From: Nocardioides luteus
GTDB taxonomy: Bacteria > Actinomycetota > Actinomycetes > Propionibacteriales > Nocardioidaceae
Direction: 5' to 3'
DNA length: 64,000 nt
Assembly: GCF_014648595.1 (NCBI RefSeq)
Contig: NZ_BMRK01000003.1
Span: 251,287 to 315,286, forward strand
The notes under the pieces are model-generated. The model searched no databases. It saw only the letters and a program-made list of their open reading frames with translations, and had not been told where the DNA came from. The position numbers and the translations under genes were made by a program. This document shows, piece after piece, positions 8,175 to 16,496 of the stretch. Within the stretch, counting starts at the first letter, position 1; the number at the start of each line of letters is the position of its first letter.

Positions 8175-8996
8175 TCACCGCGTGGGCCTGGCGTGGACGA
8201 AGCCACGGACCAGCCGAGCAAGGGCGTCGGGTTCCTCCAGCTGGAGCAGGTGGCTCGCCCCGGAGAAGACATGCAGGTCGCAGTGCGGCAGGTGCTCGGC
8301 CAGGAAGAGGCTCGCGCTGTAGTGAATCGTCGGGTCCAGCCGACCGTGGACCGCCAGCGCCTCGTGACGGATCGTCGCCAGCACCGCCTGGTCGTTGACC
8401 GGCGCCGGCTCACCCGGTCCCATCGCGGAGGTGAACGACCGCTCCACCTCGGGCCGACGAGCGAGCTCGAAGCGCTCCATCGTGTACGCATCGAGCTCCT
8501 GGATGTCGCGGGCGACCTGTGCCAGCACCAGCTCACGCATCCGCTGTTCGGTCGGGTCGGCGTAGAAGCCGGTGAGCCGCTGGAGGCTGGCCTTCACCGG
8601 AGTTCCACCTGCTGCGACCAGCACGACCTTCCCGTAGCGGTCGGGCTCCATCTTCAGCAGCTCGAGCGCCACTCGGCACCCGTAGGAGTGACCGACCAGA
8701 TGAACCCGCCCGATCCCGAGTTCATCGAGCATCGCGCGGACGGTCTCGACACGGATCTCCAACCAGCTTCCGGGTCCGTCGGTCACGTCGTGCGGGTGGC
8801 TGCTGCGGCCGAAGCCGAGCAGATCCGGCACCAGACATCGGAACGAGTCGAGCCCCTCCAGCATCGGCGCGAAGCTGGGGAACCCGCTCGCGCCCGGCCC
8901 GGTGCCGTGCAGGAACAGCATCGGCTCACCGTCCACGTCGCCGACGTCCACCGTGTGCAGGGTGTGTGCTCCGACCACCACGTCGCGTTCCGTCAT
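8175..8996 (-). CDS. Alpha/beta hydrolase, meta-cleavage product (C-C bond) hydrolase, MhpC-like
   Basis: 273 residues. LFLHGTGPGASGF (28-40) is the oxyanion motif typical of MhpC/BphD/HsaD hydrolases; Ser104 in VGHSYG is the nucleophile, with Asp in HGRLDP and His in GASHLLQLE near the end. The enzyme would split the ring-fission product of the adjacent extradiol dioxygenase into a short acid and 2-hydroxypenta-2,4-dienoate. The ATG at 8996 follows GAGAGGAGGGG. Exact substrate depends on the unknown side chain. Confidence 0.87.
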   Translation of the reverse strand: MTERDVVVGAHTLHTVDVGDVDGEPMLFLHGTGPGASGFPSFAPMLEGLDSFRCLVPDLLGFGRSSHPHDVTDGPGSWLEIRVETVRAMLDELGIGRVHLVGHSYGCRVALELLKMEPDRYGKVVLVAAGGTPVKASLQRLTGFYADPTEQRMRELVLAQVARDIQELDAYTMERFELARRPEVERSFTSAMGPGEPAPVNDQAVLATIRHEALAVHGRLDPTIHYSASLFLAEHLPHCDLHVFSGASHLLQLEEPDALARLVRGFVHARPTR

Positions 8997-9016
8997 GACC
9001 CCTCCTCTCCGATCGT

Positions 9017-9958
9017 TCACGTCGACACCGCGGTCGTGACGGCGAAACCGACGATCCACGCAGGCACGGGCTCGTAGAACGTGCTGGTGGTGCGGTAGGG
9101 ACCCGTGGCCGCGAGCGCCGCGTGGGCGGCCACCCAGGTGCGGACCTCGTGGACGGACCCGCCCCCGTGGGCGTCGAGCCACTCGACGGTGAACTCGTCG
9201 AACCGATGTAGGTCGCCGGCCGCGAGGAGGTCGAGGATCTCGTTGTCGAGGTTCGGGTTGAGGGGCTTCAGCCCGCTCGCGCCCTGCGCGAACTCCTGCC
9301 CGGCGTCATAGACCTGCTGCTCCCGTCGCTGCTGCTCCGCCGGAGTCCGCTGCTTGTCGATGAGGTACTCCGCGACCTCGGCCTCCGCCGTACGCAGCTT
9401 GGGCACGGGCGGATCGTGCGAGAGACCGCCGGACCCGACGATCAGCACCCGTTTGTCCAGGGTCGCGACGAACTCACCGACCGCCTCCCCGAGGAGCCGA
9501 GCCCGTCGCATGGGACCGAGCGGCGCTGCGACGGAGTTGATGAAGATCGGGACCACGGGGCGGGCGCCGATCGATCCGAGCAGCACCTCGAGCGGCTGGC
9601 TGATGCCGTGGTCGATCGTCATCCGTTCGGACATCGCGACGTCGAGCTCTGCTTCCAGCACGGATCCGACCAGGTCGTCGGCAACGTGCTGGGGCACATC
9701 GAGCGGTCCGCTCTCGGTTCCGTAGTCGCCGATGGCACTCGCCGAGGCACCGATGCAGAAGGGTGGCATGAGCCGATAGCGAAAACCTGCGTAGTGGTCG
9801 GGGCCGAAGATCACCACCAGCTCAGGGTCGAACTCGTCCACGAATGCGCGGGCCTCGGCGAGCGCGGTGTCGACTGCCTTCCTCGTCTCGGCGCCGGGGT
9901 CGGCCCTGTGCAGCAACGGGCTGTGCGACATGCAGCACAGCGCTACCTGGCTGGCCAT
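9017..9958 (-). CDS. 3-carboxyethylcatechol 2,3-dioxygenase-like class III extradiol dioxygenase (MhpB-like)
   Basis: 313 residues with the LigB-superfamily signature: MSHSPLL at 10-16, VVIFGPDHYAGF, ERMTIDHGISQPL and VGSGGLSHDPP, which together hold the Fe(II) ligands and acid/base His residues. MhpB opens 2,3-dihydroxyphenylpropionate next to its ring hydroxyls. The length equals the family norm. The stop is two bases after the start region of the upstream monooxygenase transcript unit, so the genes are co-transcribed. Side-chain specificity cannot be fixed from sequence. Confidence 0.9.
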   Translation of the reverse strand: MASQVALCCMSHSPLLHRADPGAETRKAVDTALAEARAFVDEFDPELVVIFGPDHYAGFRYRLMPPFCIGASASAIGDYGTESGPLDVPQHVADDLVGSVLEAELDVAMSERMTIDHGISQPLEVLLGSIGARPVVPIFINSVAAPLGPMRRARLLGEAVGEFVATLDKRVLIVGSGGLSHDPPVPKLRTAEAEVAEYLIDKQRTPAEQQRREQQVYDAGQEFAQGASGLKPLNPNLDNEILDLLAAGDLHRFDEFTVEWLDAHGGGSVHEVRTWVAAHAALAATGPYRTTSTFYEPVPAWIVGFAVTTAVST

Positions 9959-9960
9959 GA

Positions 9961-11046
9961 TCAGAGCTTCAGACCACGGACGGCCGGGGCGACGTACTCC
10001 CCGAACAGCTGGTAGGACCGCAACGTCTGCTCCCGCGTGAGATCCCCGAAGGAGCCCCAGTTCAGGAAGTTGCCGCAGCCGATCTGCTCGAGCTGGGCGA
10101 CGATCTGGTCGCGCACCGACTCCGGCGTTCCGACGCAGATGATGCCCATCTCGACCAGGGCGTCGAAGGTCACGCCCTCGCCGGCGAACGGCCGGAAGAA
10201 GGACTGGTAGTGCTCATAACCCGTGGGGACGTGATCGAGGTCGTTGAAGACCGCGGCCTCCTTGAAGGCGGCGAACAGCGCGTTGAAGGCCGGCTCGGCG
10301 ATGTCGCGCGCCTCCTGCTCGGAGTCGGCGATGAAAACGTTGCGGCACACGCCCATGTCGTCCGCCGTCGACTCTCGGCCGGACTCGGCTGCAGCCGCCT
10401 GATAGTTCTTGAAGATGTCGCTCATCTCCGTGGTGGGCGCGAACACCGAGGTGAACTTGAAGTTGTTGCGCGCGGCCCAGGTCACCGTGTTGGGGCTCAG
10501 CGCCGTCACCCAGATCGGGAGCTCAGGACGCATCGGCCGCGGCCAGAGCGAGACGTTGTCGTAGTTGTAGTAGGTGCCCTTGTGCGTGAAGACCGGGTTG
10601 CTCCAGGCGTTCTGCATCAGCGCGACCGACTCCTCGAACCGGTCACGGGTCTCCTCCATGGGGATGCCCTCACGCATAAATTCCGGCTCGTCGACCCCGC
10701 GGCCCAGGCCCCACTCGAGGCGGCCGTCGGTCAGGTAGTCGAGCATCGCCGCCTCCTCGGCCAGGCGGCGCGGGTTGTGGAACGCGGTGATGTTCGCCAT
10801 CACCCCGACCCGGAGGGTCTCGGTCCGCTGGGCGAGAGCTGCGACCAGCAGGTTCGGCGAGGGGCTGATGCTGTAGGGCGTGAAGTGGTGTTCGGAGAAG
10901 AGGACCCCGTCGAAGCCGTAGCCTTCCGAAGCGATCCACGACTCGAGCTTCCAGTCGTAGAGCTCCTTGCACAGAGCCGGGTCGAACTTCTCCGGGTCCG
11001 GGTCGTAGGGGTAGCTGAAGATCTCGAAGATCCAGGACTTGGCCAT
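9961..11046 (-). CDS. Luciferase-like (LLM class) flavin-dependent monooxygenase
   Basis: 361 residues of the bacterial-luciferase TIM-barrel family: FSEHHFTPY, RVGVMANI, LTDGRLEWGLGRG and PELPIWVTALSPNT are typical. It would use reduced flavin supplied by the reductase of the same operon to hydroxylate a substrate, plausibly making the catechol that the MhpB-like enzyme cleaves. A longer frame starts at 11118, but the ATG at 11046 has GGGAG six bases ahead and begins with the conserved strand MAKSWIFEIFSYPYD, so I prefer it. It is the first gene of the minus-strand operon. Confidence 0.85.
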   Translation of the reverse strand: MAKSWIFEIFSYPYDPDPEKFDPALCKELYDWKLESWIASEGYGFDGVLFSEHHFTPYSISPSPNLLVAALAQRTETLRVGVMANITAFHNPRRLAEEAAMLDYLTDGRLEWGLGRGVDEPEFMREGIPMEETRDRFEESVALMQNAWSNPVFTHKGTYYNYDNVSLWPRPMRPELPIWVTALSPNTVTWAARNNFKFTSVFAPTTEMSDIFKNYQAAAAESGRESTADDMGVCRNVFIADSEQEARDIAEPAFNALFAAFKEAAVFNDLDHVPTGYEHYQSFFRPFAGEGVTFDALVEMGIICVGTPESVRDQIVAQLEQIGCGNFLNWGSFGDLTREQTLRSYQLFGEYVAPAVRGLKL

Positions 11047-11047
11047 G

Positions 11048-11115
11048 TGTGACTCCCATGTCGTTCGGCGTGCCAGGACGGTGCCGCCAAGCGGCTCCTC
11101 CGTTGTGACTCCCAT
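11048..11115. repeat. 12-bp direct repeat spanning the monooxygenase leader
   Basis: TGTGACTCCCAT occurs at 11048-11059 and 11104-11115. Read on the minus strand each copy contains ATGGGAGTCACA, i.e. an ATG plus the GGGAG used as ribosome site for the monooxygenase. The upstream copy creates a second possible start (M-G-V-T), which explains the longer open frame. It may be a small duplication or a paired regulator site. Confidence 0.4.
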
Positions 11116-11234
11116 CACGCTAGGAGTGCCAGCTGTGGCCCCTCAAGCCACCGATCGACGTGCTCGATCCACTTTCCGCACACCTCGATCAGAGGCCTTT
11201 CGACGGCTCTTCGGACCCACTTAGCGTCTCCGCC

Positions 11235-12830
11235 ATGGAGACCGCCAACGAGACGCCGCTCACACCGATCGCCTTCCTGGAACGCTCGGCACAGGTGTGG
11301 GGCGAGAAGATCGCCGTGATCGAGGGAACCACCCGCCTGACGTACGCAGAGATGGGTCGTCGCGCACAAGAGCTCGCGCGGGCCATCGCCGGTTCCGGCG
11401 TCCGCCCCGGAGACCGGGTCGCCGTGCTCATGCCGAACGTCACCGAGATGGTGATCGCTCACTTCGCCGTCCCTCTCGCCGGCGCGACGCTGGTCGCGAT
11501 CAACACCCGCCTCTCGCCCCACGAGGTCCGCTACATCCTCGAGCACTCCGGCGCGCGTCTCCTCCTCCTCGACCACCGTCTCGCGAAGCTCGCAGCCGCC
11601 GCCTGCACCGACCCCGGCCCCGTCGAGTGCGTCGTCACCCCCGGCGGCGAACCCCAGGACGGGCAGACGGCCTGGGGCACGTTCCTGGATCGTGGACTGG
11701 CGCGCCCCGACCTGCCGTGGACGGTCGACGACGAGCGGTCACCGATCGCGATCAACTACACCTCCGGCACCACCGGCAGACCCAAGGGTGTCGTCTACAC
11801 CCACCGGAGCACCTATCTGAACGCCTTCGGCGAGCTGCTGCACAGCAGGCACACCACCGCATCGGTGTTTCTCTGGACCCTCCCGATGTTCCACTGCAAC
11901 GGGTGGTGCATGCCGTGGGCCGTCACCGCGATCGGAGGCACTCACGTGTGCCTCCCCGAGGTCCGCGGCGAGGCCATCTGGTCAGCCATCCGCGATCACG
12001 GTGTCACCCACCTGAACGCCGCTCCGACCGTGCTGACCACGATCATGGCGACCGCCGGCGACGTGAGGCCGGCGCAGCCGGTCGTCGTGACCACCGCAGG
12101 CGCGCCGCCCAGCCCGACGATCATCGAGGAGATGACGGCGCTCGGCTTCGAGCTCGTTCACGTCTACGGGCTCACCGAGACGTACGGCCCCTACTCAGTC
12201 TGCGAGGCCCAGGAGGCATGGGCGGCCCTGCCGACCGCCGAACGTGCGAGGCTGCTGGCTCGTCAGGGTGTAGGCATGGTCCAGGCCGCCCGCCTGCGGG
12301 TGGTCGACGAGGAGATGGCGGACGTGCCGGCCGACGGCGCCACGGTCGGCGAGATCGTGATGCGCGGCAACAACGTGATGCAGGGCTACTACCGCGACCC
12401 CGACGCGACCGCGGAGGCGTTCCGAGGCGGCTGGTTCCACTCCGGAGATCTCGGCGTCCTGCATCCCGATGGTTACGTCGAGCTGCGCGACCGGGCCAAG
12501 GACGTCGTCATCTCCGGCGGCGAGAACATCTCGACGATCGAGGTCGAGCACGCCCTGATGACCCATCCGTCGGTCCTCGAGGTCGCCGTGGTCGGTGTCC
12601 CCGACGACCGGTGGGGCGAGAGCCCCAAGGGCTACGCGGTACTACGTCCGGGACATCAGGCCGAGGGTCCGGACCTGATCGCACACGTACGTTCCCAGAT
12701 CGCGCACTACAAGGCGCCGCGCGAGGTGGAGATCGTCGACGCCCTGCCCAAGACCTCGACGGGGAAGATCCGGAAGGCCGTCCTCCGCGACACCGCTTGG
12801 TCCGGCCGGACCAGGCGCATCCAGGGCTGA
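11235..12830 (+). CDS. AMP-dependent acyl-CoA synthetase/ligase
   Basis: 531 residues of the ANL adenylating family: phosphate-binding loop INYTSGTTGRPKG, the A5 segment VYGLTETYGP, the HSGDLGVLHPDGY and RAKDVVISGGENIS hinge region, and the C-terminal KTSTGKIRK catalytic lysine. It would activate a carboxylic acid to its CoA thioester. The ATG at 11235 starts just before the usual family N-terminus; an earlier start at 11160 is open but adds residues without family character. It diverges from the monooxygenase operon and heads the plus-strand aromatic gene set, so a phenylpropanoid or benzoate-type acid is a reasonable but unproven substrate. Confidence 0.87.
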   Translation: METANETPLTPIAFLERSAQVWGEKIAVIEGTTRLTYAEMGRRAQELARAIAGSGVRPGDRVAVLMPNVTEMVIAHFAVPLAGATLVAINTRLSPHEVRYILEHSGARLLLLDHRLAKLAAAACTDPGPVECVVTPGGEPQDGQTAWGTFLDRGLARPDLPWTVDDERSPIAINYTSGTTGRPKGVVYTHRSTYLNAFGELLHSRHTTASVFLWTLPMFHCNGWCMPWAVTAIGGTHVCLPEVRGEAIWSAIRDHGVTHLNAAPTVLTTIMATAGDVRPAQPVVVTTAGAPPSPTIIEEMTALGFELVHVYGLTETYGPYSVCEAQEAWAALPTAERARLLARQGVGMVQAARLRVVDEEMADVPADGATVGEIVMRGNNVMQGYYRDPDATAEAFRGGWFHSGDLGVLHPDGYVELRDRAKDVVISGGENISTIEVEHALMTHPSVLEVAVVGVPDDRWGESPKGYAVLRPGHQAEGPDLIAHVRSQIAHYKAPREVEIVDALPKTSTGKIRKAVLRDTAWSGRTRRIQG

Positions 12831-12845
12831 CACCGAGGGCGGCTC

Positions 12846-12902
12846 TTGCCACTAACTATAGAGATAGGTAGTTTGTGACGAGTACAACACCTATCTCCAT
12901 AG
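12846..12902 (+). promoter_or_regulatory. Probable promoter with overlapping inverted-repeat operator for the Rieske oxygenase genes
   Basis: TTGCCA (12846-12851), 17 bp, then TAGTTT (12869-12874) fit a housekeeping-type promoter. A 14-bp arm CTATAGAGATAGGT (12856-12869) lies in the spacer; its reverse complement, with one mismatch, follows at 12889-12902, just before the GGGAG ribosome site. The left arm is itself a CTAT-N4-ATAG dyad. A repressor here would block both the polymerase and the start site. Its identity is not evident. Confidence 0.5.
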
Positions 12903-12912
12903 GGAGTCCCCC

Positions 12913-14016
12913 ATGACGATCCTGGACCAGCCCCCGGTCACCGCAGCCAGCAAGATCTTCAACTTCCCCCGCAACGCCTGGTACGTCGCGGCGTGGGACC
13001 ACGAGGTGACGGCGAAGCAGCCGCTCGCCCGCACCATCGCCGACGTCCCGCTGGCACTGTGGCGCAACAGCGACGGTCGCGCGGTCGCCATGGCCGACGC
13101 CTGCTGGCACCGGCTGGCTCCGCTCTCGAAGGGGAAGCTCTTCGGCGACGAGATCCAGTGCCCCTACCACGGGCTGCGCTACAACTCCGCCGGCCGCTGC
13201 ACCAGCATGCCCGCGCAGGAGACGATCAACCCGAGCGCGATCGTGCCGTCCTACCCGGTCGTCGAGCGTCATCGCTACGTGTGGGTCTGGGTCGGCGACC
13301 CGGACCTCGCCGACTCTGGCTCGGTGCCCGACATGCACCAGATGGACTCCCCGGACTGGGCCGGTGACGGCGAGACGATCTACGCGCCGTGCAACTACCA
13401 GCTGGTGCTCGACAACCTGATGGACCTCACCCACGAGGAGTTCGTGCACAGCTCGAGCATCGGGCAGGACGAGCTCTCCGAGGCCGAGTTCGAGGTGAGC
13501 CACGACGACACGCACGTCACCGTGACCCGCTGGATGCGCGACATCGACGCTCCCCCGTTCTGGCTGAAGAACATGCGCGACAAGTTCCCCGGTTTCAGCG
13601 GAAAGGTCGACCGCTGGCAGATCATCCACTTCGAGGCCCCCTCGACGATCTGCATCGACGTCGGCGTCGCCAAGGCCGGCACCGGCGCTCCGGAGGGCGA
13701 CCGCAGCCAGGGCGTGAACGGCTTCGTGATGAACACGATCACCCCGGAGACCGCCCGGACGTCGCACTACTTCTGGGCCTTCATGCGCAACTACCGCCTG
13801 GAGAGCCAGACCATCACGACCCAGCTGCGGCAGGGCGTGCACGGCGTCTTCGGCGAGGACGAGGAGATGCTGGCCGCCCAGCAGCGCGCCATCGACGCCA
13901 ACCCGGACCACGAGTTCTACAGCCTCAACATCGACGCCGGTGGCATGTGGGTGCGCCGGATCCTCGACCGGATGCTGCAGGCGGAGGGTCTCCCCGCCGC
14001 CGCGGCCGCGAAGTGA
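12913..14016 (+). CDS. Rieske non-haem iron aromatic oxygenase, VanA/dicamba-demethylase type, large subunit
   Basis: 367 residues. The Rieske cluster ligands are Cys64, His66, Cys83 and His86 (CWH...CPYH). The mononuclear iron site follows the N-x2-D-x2-H-x4-H pattern with Asn168, Asp171, His174 and His179, the third iron ligand lying later. Length and single-component layout match vanillate O-demethylase and related demethylases. It would O-demethylate or hydroxylate a substituted aromatic acid with electrons from the next gene's product. GGGAG precedes the ATG by a short spacer, and a promoter with operator lies immediately upstream. Confidence 0.88.
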   Translation: MTILDQPPVTAASKIFNFPRNAWYVAAWDHEVTAKQPLARTIADVPLALWRNSDGRAVAMADACWHRLAPLSKGKLFGDEIQCPYHGLRYNSAGRCTSMPAQETINPSAIVPSYPVVERHRYVWVWVGDPDLADSGSVPDMHQMDSPDWAGDGETIYAPCNYQLVLDNLMDLTHEEFVHSSSIGQDELSEAEFEVSHDDTHVTVTRWMRDIDAPPFWLKNMRDKFPGFSGKVDRWQIIHFEAPSTICIDVGVAKAGTGAPEGDRSQGVNGFVMNTITPETARTSHYFWAFMRNYRLESQTITTQLRQGVHGVFGEDEEMLAAQQRAIDANPDHEFYSLNIDAGGMWVRRILDRMLQAEGLPAAAAAK

Positions 14017-14026
14017 GGCAGCCGCC

Positions 14027-15034
14027 ATGGCAGTGAACACCCAGACCTGGTGGCAGCAGGGCCGCGTCGTCGAGGCCGACGACCTCGCCGAGGGCGTACG
14101 CCGCATCGTGCTCAGCCCCGACCGCCCCGTCCACGCCACGCCCGGCACCCACGTCGACCTCCGGCTCGACCTCGACGGGCACGTCCGCACGCGCTCCTAC
14201 TCGGTCCTCCGCTCCGAGGACGGCGGGCGCCGGCTCACCCTCGGCGTGCAGCTGGCGCCGAGCTCGCGCGGCGGATCGCGACACATGCACGGCCTCGAGG
14301 TCGGCGACGTCGTCGAGATGACCGGCCCGGTGCAGAGCTTCCCGCTCGGCGTCGGCGCCGACCGCTACGTCCTGGTCGCCGGCGGCATCGGCGTCACCGC
14401 GCTGGTCGCGATGGCCGACAGCCTGCGCCGCCGCGGCGCCGACTACACCCTCGTCCTCGCCGGGCGCCGCCGCGCGGTGATGGCCTATCTGGAGGAGCTC
14501 GCCGACACCCACGGCGACCGGATCCGGGTGTTCGTCGACGATGAGGGCGTACGTCTCGACGTCGATGCGCTGGTGGGCGAGATCGCCGGGGGACCGGCGC
14601 CGGCGCGGACCGAGATGTACATGTGTGGGCCGATCCGGTTGATGGACGCGATCCGGCGTGCCTGGGTGGCCCACGAGCTGCCGGAGCCGAACCTTCGGTT
14701 CGAGACGTTCGGCAGCAGCGGTGCTTGGGCCGCGGAGGAGTTCGTCGTGCACCTTCCCCAGCACGACCGATCTGTCGCCGTCACGACCGACACCTCGATG
14801 CTCGACGCCCTCGAGGACGCCGGCGTCGACGTGATGTGGGACTGCCGCAAGGGCGAGTGCGGGATCTGCCAGGTCAAGGTCCTCGACGTGGACGGCCGGA
14901 TCGACCACCGCGACGTCTTCCTGAGCAAGAAGCAGAAGGAGACCAACACCTCCCTGTGTCTCTGCGTCACTCGTGCCGCCCGTGGCGAACCCGAGCGCAG
15001 CGAGCCGGCGGCCGTGACGCTCCACCTCCCGTGA
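14027..15034 (+). CDS. Oxygenase reductase, VanB/phthalate-dioxygenase-reductase type
   Basis: 335 residues in the order flavin-binding barrel (RTRSYSVLRS), NAD-binding domain (YVLVAGGIGVTAL; later MYMCGP), then a C-terminal plant-type 2Fe-2S domain (DCRKGECGICQ with a distal Cys in SLCLCV). It passes NADH electrons to the Rieske oxygenase just upstream. The ATG at 14027 begins a normal family N-terminus 10 bp after the oxygenase stop; the longer open frame upstream overlaps the oxygenase and is not needed. Confidence 0.88.
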   Translation: MAVNTQTWWQQGRVVEADDLAEGVRRIVLSPDRPVHATPGTHVDLRLDLDGHVRTRSYSVLRSEDGGRRLTLGVQLAPSSRGGSRHMHGLEVGDVVEMTGPVQSFPLGVGADRYVLVAGGIGVTALVAMADSLRRRGADYTLVLAGRRRAVMAYLEELADTHGDRIRVFVDDEGVRLDVDALVGEIAGGPAPARTEMYMCGPIRLMDAIRRAWVAHELPEPNLRFETFGSSGAWAAEEFVVHLPQHDRSVAVTTDTSMLDALEDAGVDVMWDCRKGECGICQVKVLDVDGRIDHRDVFLSKKQKETNTSLCLCVTRAARGEPERSEPAAVTLHLP

Positions 15035-15059
15035 ACCCCCACCCCGAGAAGAGACCGAG

Positions 15060-16397
15060 ATGAACCTTCGTGCGCGCATCGACGCCGCGGCGATGACTCC
15101 CTATCAGTGGATGGTCGTCGCCCTCTGCGTCCTGCTCAACTGTCTGGACGGATTCGACGTGATGGCGATGGCGTTCACCGCCTCGTCGCTGACCGAGGAG
15201 TTCGCGCTGAGCGGCTCCGCGCTCGGTGTGCTGCTCAGCGCCGGTCTGGTCGGCATGGCGGTCGGCTCGCTGGCGCTGGCGCCGGTCGCCGACGTCATCG
15301 GTCGCCGTCCGCTGATCCTGATCAGCGTCGGCCTGGCGACCCTCGGCATGCTGTTGTCGGCGGCCTCCCCGACGGTCCTGCTGCTCGGGCTCGCCCGGGT
15401 GATCACCGGCCTCGGCGTCGGCGGCATCCTGGCCAGCACCAACGTGATCGCGAGCGAGTACGCGTCGGCGCGCTGGCGCGGTCTGGCGATCGGCATCTAC
15501 ACCGCCGGCTACGGCATCGGCGCCACCCTTGGCGGGGTAGCCGCGCGAGCCATGCTCGCCGACCTCGGCTGGCGCAGCGTCTTCATCGCCGGTGGGGTCG
15601 CGACCGCTGTCGCGCTGGTCCTGCTGATCGTGCTGCTGCCCGAGTCGGTCGACTTCCTCCTCCAGCGCCGGCCGCGCCGGGCGGCGGAACGGATCGACCG
15701 GATCCTCGTCCGGCTCGGCCAGCCCGCGGCCGCCGCGGAAGCACTGGCGGCGACTCCGGTGGCGACCGGCCGTCGGCGCAGCGGCAACCCCGGCGTACTC
15801 CTCGGGTCCGACCTGCGCCGCTCGACCCTGCTGCTGTGGGTGGCGTTCCTGGCGACGATGTTCGGCTTCTACTTCGTCAACAGCTGGACCCCGCAGCTGC
15901 TGGTGACCTCCGGGCTGTCGGAGGCCGACGCGGTCACCGCCGGAATGATGCTGGCGCTGGGCGGCACCGCCGGCTCGGTGCTCTACGGTCTCGTCGCCTC
16001 CCGGCTCGACAGCCGTCTGGTGCTGATCGGCTTCACCGTGCTGTCCGCGCTGACGATGGTCGTCTTCATCACCAGCACCGCGTTCCTGACGGTCGCGCTG
16101 ATCATCGGCGTCGGCGTCGGGGCGCTGATCAACGGCTGCATCGCCGGCCTCTACACGATCACGCCGGACACCTACGGTGTGGAGATCCGCAGCACCGGCA
16201 TGGGCTGGGCGATCGGCATCGGCCGCATCGGCGCCATCCTCTCGCCGATGCTCGCCGGGCGGTTGCTCGACGCCTCCTGGACCCCGGTAAACCTGTACGT
16301 CGGCGCTGCTGTCGTCGTCGCGATCTCCGCCGTGGCGCTGCTCTTCCTGCGGACGGGCGCCCCCTCCCGCACCACCGCGGAAGTGGCCTCGGCGTAG
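15060..16397 (+). CDS. MFS transporter, aromatic acid:H+ symporter type
   Basis: 445 residues with about twelve membrane helices. The first helix holds LDGFDVMAMAF, the AAHS-family DGxD motif, and the loop after helix two has the MFS signature ADVIGRRPLIL. Such proteins import benzoate, vanillate or hydroxyphenyl acids. It follows the reductase by 25 bp with GAGAAGAGACCGAG ahead of the ATG, and is followed by a hairpin terminator. Context makes it the likely importer of the substrate of this island. Confidence 0.87.
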   Translation: MNLRARIDAAAMTPYQWMVVALCVLLNCLDGFDVMAMAFTASSLTEEFALSGSALGVLLSAGLVGMAVGSLALAPVADVIGRRPLILISVGLATLGMLLSAASPTVLLLGLARVITGLGVGGILASTNVIASEYASARWRGLAIGIYTAGYGIGATLGGVAARAMLADLGWRSVFIAGGVATAVALVLLIVLLPESVDFLLQRRPRRAAERIDRILVRLGQPAAAAEALAATPVATGRRRSGNPGVLLGSDLRRSTLLLWVAFLATMFGFYFVNSWTPQLLVTSGLSEADAVTAGMMLALGGTAGSVLYGLVASRLDSRLVLIGFTVLSALTMVVFITSTAFLTVALIIGVGVGALINGCIAGLYTITPDTYGVEIRSTGMGWAIGIGRIGAILSPMLAGRLLDASWTPVNLYVGAAVVVAISAVALLFLRTGAPSRTTAEVASA

Positions 16398-16406
16398 CCG
16401 GGGACC

Positions 16407-16434
16407 GGCCCGCCCCGTGCAACCGGGGCGGGCC
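16407..16434. terminator. Hairpin terminator after the aromatic-acid operon
   Basis: A perfect 11-bp stem (16407-16417 with 16424-16434, arm GGCCCGCCCCG) closes a six-base loop. No clear T-run follows, as is common in high-GC actinobacteria. It begins nine bases after the MFS stop. Confidence 0.65.
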
Positions 16435-16496
16435 GTGAACCGTCTGGATCGGTAGAGCACCCCGCACCGAGGATGCCCGACCGACAAGGAGCCACC

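Noticed and set aside
14967-16487. 506-residue minus-strand frame opposite the MFS gene
   Set aside because: Composition is almost only D, E, G, Q, R and A, the mirror of hydrophobic transporter codons; the plus-strand MFS gene is clear.
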